From Capronia americana (Eukaryota > Ascomycota > Eurotiomycetes > Chaetothyriales > Herpotrichiellaceae), in the NCBI GenBank assembly GCA_016110215.1, contig JADWQD010000016.1, forward strand, positions 1 through 64,000: a DNA stretch of 64,000 nucleotides. The letters are read 5' to 3'. A program made the position numbers and the translations under genes. Numbering within the stretch: position 1 is the first letter of the stretch; every line of letters starts with the position of its first letter. The notes under the pieces were generated by a model. That model was not told the DNA's origin. It made no database searches and worked only from the letters and a program-made list of their open reading frames with translations. Below are positions 1 through 10,053 of this stretch, piece after piece.

Positions 1-152
1 TGGTGTGCAGTTGCGCAATGCATATTTGCGCATTTTTACAAAAATAAGGTGTGCCACTTATTTTGTCACCTGGCTCGGTACCTACCTAAATTACATTACT
101 CCGACCTCGGCCGCGGGACGGGAAGGGGCGCGCTTCCTTTCCCCCCTTGCAT

Positions 153-176
153 CCAGCACCAGCACCAGCACCAGCA
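153..176. repeat. CCAGCA hexanucleotide microsatellite
   Basis: Four perfect tandem copies of a CCAGCA-type hexamer. No coding frame supports translation of this tract. Confidence 0.8.
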
Positions 177-528
177 TGCAGTCCAAACTCCGAACTTGTA
201 CGTACATTACTACGAGTACTGTGTACGTACATACCCTGGGTGCCTGGGTAAGGTAGTCATGCCAGTCCGAGTACGAGGTACTACGTAACGGCAGGTGCCC
301 CAGGGGCAGGGGGGGAGAGCTCGGGGTCTCGCGCAAAGACAAGCCTGGAACATTGCGCACAGGGCAACAACACGGGGCAACGACACGGACCGGCGGGAAA
401 AATGTCGTGCATGCGTAGTATGTAGTAGTAGCTCGTACTGGGTAGGTGGTATGTAAGGGATGGGGATGCACGTCCGTCTGGTCCGTGTACCGGCAGGTTA
501 GGGATTCTACATAGGTATGCATGCACAT

Positions 529-573
529 GGTATGCAACGGTATGCAACGGTATGCAAACGGTATGCATGGTAT
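529..573. repeat. GGTATGCAAC-like tandem array
   Basis: About four and a half imperfect copies of a 10-11 base unit (GGTATGCAAC and variants), followed directly by further GTATG words. The copies differ by single-base changes, as in a decaying minisatellite. Confidence 0.75.
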
Positions 574-668
574 GTACATAACGTATGTGTGTTTACGTAC
601 GTGCGTGCGTGCCGTGCGCAGCGGTGCGATGCGATGCCTGGCCTGGCCTGACCTTGCCTTGCCTTGCT

Positions 669-694
669 TGCGTGCGTGCGTGCGTGCGTGCGTG
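669..694. repeat. CGTG tetranucleotide microsatellite
   Basis: An uninterrupted run of CGTG units. A shorter run of the same unit lies about 60 bases upstream, and a CCTG/CCTT-like tract lies between them. Confidence 0.85.
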
Positions 695-2080
695 CATGGG
701 CACCAGCTCCCCGTAAAACGAGGTGGTAGTACATACTACCCGATCTCGGATTCCGTACTTGCATGACTGTTGTCCGTGCAGTGCAGCGGCACGTCGCGAA
801 ACAGGGACGGGAAGCCCGGCGAACACGCACGATTAGGTTTGCCTGTTGGCACGGCGTACTCGCCACGAGGACTACTATCAACTCGGATCCAGGTCAGGTC
901 AGATCATGCCAATGATGCGAACACAAGTGCATCGCGTGGGAAGCGAGGTTTCAGATGGCCAACGTCGCATGCCGTGGACGAGGTGGGATTGGTGGGATGG
1001 CGCTCGAATGAAAGAAAAGGTCGTGAAGAACTGAGGAGCGTGAGGCTGACTGATTGGCTTCCTGTCCGCTTCGAAGACTCATTTGGCCCTGGCGAGCACG
1101 CGAACACGGCATTAGTGCAAGGCGACACTTCGAAAGGAGGGCCAGTGATTCAAGTCATAAAGCATTCAAAGACTAGAAAGCAAAGCCCACACCATTTCTC
1201 CCCCCATCTGTTCAACTCAGCTCCTCTTTCGCCCTCGCCGGTCGCATGACCACTGGTTGATGTGTGGCTGCCTTGTCTTGACACGACCGTCGAGGGTCGT
1301 TGAAGGGCTTCGATTTGGTCGTCGTGAGCGGCCCCTCCACCTCGTTTTGTATTATCCCTTGTGATCCCCATCAAACAACTCCAGCATTTCCGGACACCCA
1401 CTCAGGTCTCCCTGGCTGGCGGACTCGAGCTGTTCCCACCCTTTTCTCGATCCAGCTTCTCGCTCACGCCGGACCGTATCTGAGGGGCGGTTGAACGGGG
1501 AGCAGGCGCAGCCAAAAGCCACCAGCCGATCGACCATCGCAGGGTCGTGGAAGTTACTATGAGTACATGAACAGCGCGCGCGCATTGACTTGTTCTTCGC
1601 AAAAAGCATAAAAGATTCAGACAGCCTTCCCAGGTACAGTTAAAAAGCATTCGAAGCGGTCAGAAAAAGCAGATAGCCACCCAGTTTTCCGTTTCGTTTC
1701 AGCATTCGCAGCAAAGGTGAATCGGGCTCTGATAGCCGTGAAACCACCGGGCAAGAAAAATTCGTGATAGCTTTGCGGTTTTTGAGAGTGATCAAACAGC
1801 CAACCCAGTTGTTTATCTCAACGCAGTTTTAGCCCTTTTCGTCCGATTCACCGGCGAAGTCCCCAGTAAAGACCGAAGTAGTACAGAGAAAGGAAATGGT
1901 GGGTTGCCCCGAGTTGTGTATCTTCTTTAGCAAAAAAATGAAATCCGGAATGGCGAGTCGACGCGTCGCAGCGCCGAGTGCGGCCAATTCTGGGCGGCGA
2001 GCAGCCCGTGGTTTCTTGCTGCCAACCACGGCCTTTGGAGCACCTCGGCAAGCGCCCGCCGTATGACCAGGCAAGCGGTC

Positions 2081-3571
2081 TTACTTCTTGCCATCGAGTT
2101 TGTTGAGCATCTCGTTGTCGTTCCTACCTCGCTGCTCCGGTGGTACTCTGGTGGGATCCCCGAGCATCTCGTGGACCTTCATACCGCTGCGGCTGTTGGC
2201 GGAGGAGCCTGCAGATCCCGGTTGGTTGGGAGGCGGAGTCCTTCCATCGTCGTGGTTGGGCCCGTGATGGGGTGAATTGAAGCTCTGGGCGGATTGAGGG
2301 GTCAAGCCCGCCGGGGGGGAATGGTTGCCCTTTTGAGACTGGGTGCCATTGGCGTAGCGGGCTTGCTGGGGGAACGACTGATAGCTCATGGTTGACGTGG
2401 CGGGCGAGGTGGGAGCGCCACTGGCGGGATCATGATAATCGTTGTAGCTGCCGCTGCTGTTCTGGCGCGACTCATACGTGCTGTTGCGCGGGCGAGAGTT
2501 GGGATGGGGAGACTGGGACGCATGAGAATTCTCGTTGTGGGGGTCATCATCAGGAGGGGGACGCTTAAGACTGACACGTTCATCATGCTGCGCAGGGGGG
2601 CCCTGCCCAGCTGCGTCATACGGCTGTCCAGCAGGCGGATAGGGAGCATACGGGTACGGCGCAGGAGGATATCCATGGGGAGGCGCCGGCGGGTAGCTGT
2701 ACTGAGGTTGGCCGTGCAGTCCGGCGGGTCCTAGAGGTTGGCCGTGGGCACCATAGAGCATCGGCGGCGTTTCCCCATCGCGGGGATAATGTTGTCCATT
2801 CTGGCCGAGCCGTCCATCAGGTTGACCAGCAAGAGGAGCCCTCACGGCGTTGGGTCCGTAGACGGCAGCGGCCGGGACAAAGGCAGCCTGGGAAGAGACG
2901 GGATGGAAGAGGCATTGCTGGTTGAAACGAATGCAGTTTTGACAACGGCCGTCAGGTGAGCTGTCGTAGCCTGAGCATCGAATCTAAGTTGCGGTTAGCA
3001 TCGGCCTGTCACGGGGGGTTGGCGTGTGTGTGCCCGTCTCGCGCACCTTTCTCTTTCGGCAATACTTGCAAGCTATGGCCGTGCGCTGGCGCGGTGCGGC
3101 AGCAGGCACCTGAGGAGGATAGGGAGGGGGGTAGTAACCCGGGTGAGGATGCGCATAGACTGGGGGAAGACGGTAGGCATCGGGTTGCATGGGTTGAGGC
3201 GGCTGTCCCAAATCAGGCCGCGGAGGGTACGCATAGCCTGGATGCGCAGGATCCTTTTGTGCGGTCTTCACGTCAGCTGAATGGTTCAATTTTTTCGAGA
3301 CTGTGTGATAGGCAGCACTTACCGCATAGTGAGGAGGATAAGCACTATGCTGACCTGGCCAACCCGGTGGAGGATATGGATGAGCTGCCCTTGGATCCGG
3401 ATACTGGCCTTGTCTCGCAGGATCTGGGGGAGGATATGGGCTCCGGTCGTCTCGTGCGGCCGACGGACGTCCTTGAGGCGACGGCTGTGCGTAATAGCCA
3501 CCGTGGGCTGCGTCGTCCGGAGGCGGATACTGAGGGCGTGGAGGCTCCCTAGAGTCGGCCATTTGTGCCAT
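2081..3571 (-). CDS. Zn(II)2Cys6 zinc-cluster protein, Pro/Tyr-rich
   Basis: Probable sequence-specific DNA-binding transcriptional regulator acting in the nucleus. The model has three exons on the minus strand: 3571-3323, 3253-3047 and 2983-2081, giving 452 residues. The Cys6 cluster is created by splicing: Cys145 and Cys148 lie before the second intron, and Cys155, Cys166, Cys169 and Cys176 after it, with the canonical spacing C-x2-C-x6-C-x10-C-x2-C-x6-C. The first 140 residues are rich in Pro, Tyr and Gly, and everything after the cluster is Ser/Pro/Gln/Asn-rich and looks disordered. No fungal-specific transcription factor (middle homology) domain is apparent. The first intron is a multiple of three and stays open, so it can be missed (see findings). 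The start at 3571 is the first ATG; the ATG at 3562 is nearly as good. Target genes are unknown. Confidence 0.85.
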
Positions 3572-6500
3572 GTGTCGTCCAAAGATCGTGGGGTGGGTGG
3601 TACAACAGGTCACGGTTCCCGCAGAGTGGTCGCCAGGCGGCCAGGAAGCAACCGAGGCTAACGGAAAACGGGCAAGGGGAAGGCCGTCGAGGCGTGTCTG
3701 ATTGCTCTCAGAGCGTTGCGTGGGTTGGGGGGTGTGTGAAGGAAGAATGAAATCGACCTCAGGACCAGCTCAAGGTCGAGCGCAATCGTCGCAGTCGCAA
3801 AGCACTGCACCGGAGGAGGAAAGGTAAACAAGAGGAACAGGTCCTGCTAGGGTGTGCGAGGTGACCGGGCTGAGGTATTAATTATTGCTTAGAAGGCGAA
3901 AAGTCGCTGGGTGTAAGATGGGTACGAAGGGCCGTCGGGCCTGGCTGATCGATCAGGTGTTCGCACAGGCTGCGGCAAGGAAGTGCGGACGGAAGGGCTG
4001 CGTAAGAGCCGTCGCAGGCAAGTGGATGTCGAGAGCGTGAGAGTTGGGTGAGAGTCGATGTGAGAGTGGACAGGTCGGTGAAGAAGTGACGAGCTGAAGG
4101 ATGACGATGATGGTCGAGAAAAGGTCGTGGAGGGAGAATGATTGGCGATGTCGCGGGTGTGATGGAGGTGGAGAGTAACTGGAGATGTGCTTGGAATTAA
4201 GTGGCAAGCGACGCCTATAGGCTCTCGTCCGCCGCAGGCACAACCGAAGGGGGAAAAAGACTTTTTTCCAAGGGAAAGGCCTCAAGGGAGCTAGGGCTTC
4301 GGGCGGGAGGGGAGGGCAGCCAAATTGTAAAGTACTCCTCTGGTCGCTACCGCTGTTTTCTGGAAAGCCCAAGGGCACTAGCCTAGGGACCCAGAGAAAC
4401 GGGACGGAGAAGCGGTAGTGACGCCTACTAGCCACTAGCCCTGCAGAACAGGGATTGTCAGGTGCCAGGTGCCAAGTGGGGTGTCACCGTCCCAGGCTCG
4501 TCGCTGGAGCCGCGGCTAGTGCTAGCGCAGATGTCCTCTCACAAATCCCAGATGGTCTGCTGCCACCACCAGAAAAAAGTAGCGTCTGTGCTCGTAATCG
4601 TAGCCTCTGGCTGCGACTCGCACACACACACACACACGGCGAGGAATCTGTCGGCACTGTTCTTTGCCGGCGTCCTCGGCTGCCTGAAGAATGCCTTGCG
4701 TGAGCGCCCGTTGAGATCTCTCCCAAGTATGTGGGTGGAGTGCCCGGAGTCGAGGCGGTCCCAGCGTCGAATGTGTCGAAGCACTGGCTCTGGTGTACGT
4801 ACCTGGAAGTACGCAAGGACACCGCAGGGAGACAAAGGAAAAGCAAAGGCGGAAGACTTTCCCTTCTGTCCCTAACCACCGCTTCCGTCGGTGCAACCTG
4901 TCAACTCCCAGCGTGTGGTGGGGATTACACTTTCGGGATGCCTTGCAGTTTGTGCGAGGTGTGCCTGCCCCTCCTCTGCTTCCTCTGCTTGACGCACGGC
5001 TATTAGCGCTAAACGTGGGGCGGGTTGGAGGGATGATATCGCCGGCCGTCTGATGATACCGAGTATTTTATCGACAAATGGACCGTCCTTGTTGCAGCGT
5101 CTTGACGAGCGGCCTACCTATGACAAATGTCGGACGCGAAGGCGAGCGAATCTCACGGCGGCACAGGATGGGATTCGGTCGGTTGGGGCGTCACCGCGAG
5201 TCGATCCGAAGTTCCACCCAAGGGTTCTTCCTGCGTTCCTGGGATTAATTGGACGCAGCCCGACCTGGTCGAAGTTGTGACTCGGAGACTGCAGCGCGGG
5301 CCTCGTTACCAGCCACCAGGCAGGGTCCACTCCGGAAGATGGCAAATGTTGATGGAGGGGTTAAAAATGGGTTTCCAACAGCTGTTCTTTGAGTGCCCGT
5401 CCGTGCTTTGAAACTGGAGCCAAGCTAGGACGAATGCCAGTCAGCTTGTCAGAAAAGCCCAAAAGTAGGCGCTCGTTCGCTGGAAATGGAGGTCTGGTTT
5501 CCCGTGAATCCGATGGCAACGTGCCAGATGCGTCAAGCTAAAGTGACCTCCGAGGTGACCTCAAGAAGTGGTGACGCCGCTAGGTTCGTCCCTCCCTAGG
5601 ATCCTGGGATGGGCTCTCTTGACTTAGCTGAGGGGAGATGTCACTGCCTGTTCGACGGTTCAGGGCTTGGGTAGAATTGCCGCAACGAGCCGATGAATAA
5701 TAGGCCGCTCTCCTGCACACTGGGTCGCTAGTCTCAAACTCTTTAGATGAGGGGCACTCCAACAGATGCAACAAGGTGTTTGATTCGATTGCTTTATTGG
5801 TTCGCATGGGCTCTTGATGACTCTTCTCCAGGTGGCGAGCAACGTAAGTCCCGGAACTCCTCGCCGTGAAGTGTAGTAAGACCTATCCGAGCTGCAGTCG
5901 CTGGACGTCGCTGGGGTTGCGATGTGGTGTGAGAAATATTTTGTTGGAGAGGATTCCAGGGCACCATATGCGCCGATCCGAAGATCACCGTTTGACGCTG
6001 GTCAGAATGCAACCAGGACAGCCTGGTCTCTTGAGGATTCAATAATTGTCAGAATGGGCAAGGGAAAATCTTAACATCAGGTATGCTTTGTGAGAGGACG
6101 ATGCTCCGGAGATATGATGCAGCTAGACGGCAGCGACATCGGTTGTGCGATGCTTCGATACTCTTCTGAACCAATGGCCAACATAGTGTGGCCAAGGGGA
6201 TGAGTGTTCTGGTTATGTACTGTGTCACCTACTGGAGCACTCTTATCTAACGGGCCGTCGCCGCTGGCCTTTGTGCCGATGGGGAATCATACAAGAGACT
6301 TTAAGCCAGCAACATTGCTGCAGGAGCTTCCGCCGCGCGTCAAGACCAGAGTTGAACTCACTGTTGCTCGAAGCCCTTCTGCCCATCGAGCTAGAGCGCG
6401 AGCCGACCAGGGACGACTGGTAGCTAGTCAGCTAATCGCGCTTCGCGTGTAGGTCCGTAGGTTGAGGAGCGGCCCTCAAGGAGCATGCATCGTCATGCAA

Positions 6501-9500
6501 TGCAAGAGGGAAGCAAGAGAGACGCCGGCAAAAAATGCAGAGCCATCTCATGCACCATGCACCCATCCTTGCCGCCAGTGCAGGCTGCCGGGTCAAGATT
6601 GGGGGGAGCCCAGCCCAGAGAGGGGCCCGTATATCTCCCCGTCTTGAGGACCGTGCTTCAGGGTATCAGAGCGTATCATACAGCGTCCGTACGAAACGAA
6701 AAAGCCTCCGACCAATGGATGTGGAGGGAGACTTTTGTCTCCGGTGCTTGGGATTACTCGCCCAGCATCCGATCTCAAATGGCTGAAGCCGAGATCTGAT
6801 CGGAATGTGACACGTCCCAGTCAAAGCGGTGAGTCATCCACATAATCTGGGCGAGAATTTCTTCTTTGACATGTATCGGCATGGATGGTCGGGAATAGAA
6901 AGTCTCAGTTGCCATGACAAACGCTGCACATGCAGTCACCGGGGACTAGCAAAATATCCGGATATGGCCATGCGTTCATGGTGTGTGAGGCACTGACCCT
7001 TCCGTCTGCTGTGCGACTCCCAAGCAGTCGACCATGATATGACAGCACTCTAAGTATGCAGGCTCAGGGACCAGTACCACCCTCAGATTCCTGTCAGCTT
7101 TTGCCCGGTTGGCTACACTTGCACCCTCCTTGCCTTCAATAGTTTGCTTCAACGGATCATGGGTGGCACGAAGCCCACTGCAGTATCCTTAATCCATCAA
7201 CACCTATCGAGTCTTGAACATGGGCCCAGAAAGTCACCCACGGAATTTTCGCGAGACAAGCACCGCGGAGGTAAGATGGCATGATTTCGCTCGTTCGACC
7301 GGGACAGCATCAGTTAGCTACCGTATACTCGGGAGCGGTGTGCGTCGACGGGATGTCCCATCTCAACTCCTCTCACTTAGATCCCTTGTCGGGCGCAGCA
7401 TAGTTTGGTGGCAGAAAACTTGGTGACGCCCGTCTCGTCATCTGACCTTGCCTGAGCTGTGCAGTGCTGCAAGTTGCAAGACTAGGCCGCTAGCTATGTT
7501 GGTAGTCGTTCAAGCAAAATCTCGGTGTGACATGCGCTCCTTTTGGACATAAAATGCGCTAGGGCTGCTGGGAGAAATAGTCTCGCTTCCCCTTGGGTCT
7601 CAACATAATATTCCACAGTACGACGTTAGTGGCGATTGATTGAACAGGTCGAATGAGATGTATGTACTCGTACTTTGGAGGCTGCAGGGGACTGCAGGAG
7701 ACTGCGCGGATTTTCGCGGGGGCAGCTTACCGCTCGATGATGATCCCGATGGATGGCCACTAACCATGCTTGTAGGTGAGCCACACCGGTCAGACTACTG
7801 GGTACACCACGTAAGCTCGCGGAGCCATGCCTTGCTGCCTGGCATTGTGGAACCACGAACAAATCGATGCCTGAACAGTGCCTCGTACTCTACACAAGCC
7901 CATGGTCGAAATGGTGCTTATGCTTACTGTCAGTCCAGAAAGGAGATGGTTGGAGGATTGATACACAGCAATCATGAGCCCGCAGCGTCAGGCCTAGAGG
8001 CCTCAGCGTGGGCGAGCTTGGGGAAGTCATGCTTCGTAATGAAGGCCTAAGCGCCATCCGGTAGGTACGGAAGGGGCGACAGGGGCGTCGAGGCCCTAGC
8101 CGAAGGCGAACAAGGTACCAGGCTCGGCTCTGCCCTAGGTCCCGTCCTTTTTCAGAATGCATCGAGGATTTTCCCTTCTGGCTGCAGTGTTGATGCACTG
8201 TCGGCACCCGTCCAGACCCTTCTCAACCTCTATCTTACTGCGTAGTTGATCGCGGGCGATGCATATGCCAAGTAGAATGGCAACTCGTCAGAAGTTCTAG
8301 CTTGCCACTTCAACGGTATCAAACGTCTCTTTGAACCCGGTCGGATCCTACAGCGACCGGACGCGCCCGCTTGGATGCTATCGAGGAGCTAGCGACATCA
8401 TTGGTAGTCGGTTCGGTGGTCGTACCACCTCCGTTCCCAGGTAGTGCCGTAGATCTTGACGATACCAGCGAGATTGCTTTATCACAAGCCGGCGTTGCGG
8501 GTACGGGTACAAGTTGGGAGTGACCGGGGCTTTGAAAGTTTGAGAGAGTGAAGCTATCATGCCTTGCCATGGTCGATCAATAGGGGATGGTTCCGAAAGC
8601 GCATCCTGACGGTCTGCTCCTCAAGTTGCCCAAACGAGCTGGGCATGGCTTCGGGCGCTCCCTCGGCGGTGCAACCGACATGCTGGAAGCGAATGGAGCC
8701 CGCATGTGAGATAGGTCCATATGCAGGATGATGTGGAAGTAGTGTAACCAAGCAATCGGGTTGCATTTGCAGACGGGCCGTCAGTCGAGCCTTTCCTGTC
8801 TTCCCCTGGCTCGCTGTTAACTCGATTTGAGCACTCAGGACTCCTGCATGTGCCCACCTGACCCGAGTTGACGCGGGTGGCTGATGAGTCTTCGGGCTTT
8901 GGAGCCGTGATCGTCCAACATTAGGAATCGACTACCCCAGGCCTAGGGAGTGGTTATCCTCTTTCATTGCGTCCCTTCAACATTGTGTGGGACGAAGTAC
9001 TTAGTACATTTTGCTTCCCCGGAAGTAGTCAATCAGATGACTACAGTGACGGGAACCTCGCCGCCGTTACTGCCGGTACTGCTGAGTGTGCAGCGCAACG
9101 ACCACCGCCCTAGAAAGAAGCAGTCGTGGGTGAGGAAGCTGCAGGCGATTCGACAAGAAGTTGGGTGGTGTGGTTGGTGACTGCGCAAGTTGAGACCGGT
9201 TTGGTATCGTGGTACGAAGACTGCGTACGTTACGCTCGTGGTTTTTGTCAGACGGACATTTGAAATGGATGCTCGGCATCACATGATTCGAGGTTGATGT
9301 GCCACGGGCGGAAACGAGACGGGGGCTTGTTGCTGATGGGTTAGGCACGCCCTGCGCCTAACGCGGCCCACAGTCGAAGTCGTCCACCGCCATTTCCCTG
9401 CTTCATGGGGGACATCAGGAGGGGGACCTCTGCCTGCGGAGACAGTGTCCTCGCCCTTGCGACTTGGCTCTGGCCATGGATGCCGCCATTTTACCGATGC

Positions 9501-10053
9501 TCCCCACGCCAAGGGCACAATGTGGATTTCTCAGCTGAAAACCTGAGACAGCATGCTCCACGTCCCAAAGCAAAAGGCACCACCAGGGCCCCGTGACCGG
9601 CAGGGCAATCCTTGCCAATTGCCAAATTTACACCCCCTACCACACGCTCCATGGTACGTGGTCAGCTGGCCTTCATTGAGCTGTCACTTCGGGCCCACTG
9701 ACCCCGAACTGACAACGACGCCAGATGTAACGCAGCAGGATCCCTACAAGCCACAGCGCACGAGTCGCTCCGTTCAAAGCAGCCAGGATATGACCTCGTC
9801 GGCCAGCATATCAACTAAAGAGTCTAAAAGCCAGCGGGTGCCAGCTCGAAGGAAAATTGGTTGCAAGGTGCGAGGGAGGGCACACAAAATGGTGAGGAGA
9901 TGCCATTCTTTTACAAGGTCCGTGAAGGTCCTAGCACTGGGTACACACGCAACGACAGCTGCGCCTTGAAGCTGCCTTCTAGGCCCGTGCTTCTGGTCCG
10001 ACACGGCGGTGGCGAGATTCGCTTTACCACAATTACCCAGATTATCACCACAT
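3572..10053. other. 6.5-kb stretch without a supportable gene
   Basis: Positions 3572 to about 4440 are pyrimidine-rich when read on the minus strand and probably hold the promoter and 5' leader of the zinc-cluster gene. The rest has only short open frames with mixed codon choice and no recognisable domain. A small CA repeat lies at about 4621. Two overlapping minus-strand frames at 8319-8766 are discussed in findings. No tRNA, rRNA, transposase or reverse transcriptase motif was recognised. Confidence 0.5.
4621..4637. repeat. CA dinucleotide microsatellite
   Basis: A run of eight CA units within non-coding sequence. Confidence 0.85.

Larger units (their letters stand above)
1..2080. other. 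Repeat-rich intergenic DNA, no gene recognised
   Basis: No open frame here has convincing codon choice, a family motif or a plausible splice pattern. The first 760 bases are dense in GTAC and GTATGC words and hold several short tandem arrays, listed separately. The part nearest 2080 is the downstream side of the zinc-cluster gene, whose stop codon is at 2081. The left edge may cut a neighbouring regulatory region. Confidence 0.6.

Noticed and set aside
3953..4435. 160-codon minus-strand frame upstream of the zinc-cluster gene
   Set aside because: Pyrimidine-rich sequence giving Ser/Pro/Leu-rich translation; better explained as promoter and 5' leader of the gene.
7658..8050. 130-residue plus-strand open frame in the desert
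   Set aside because: No family, no splice context, and mixed codon choice. Antisense frames of similar length occur throughout the window by chance.
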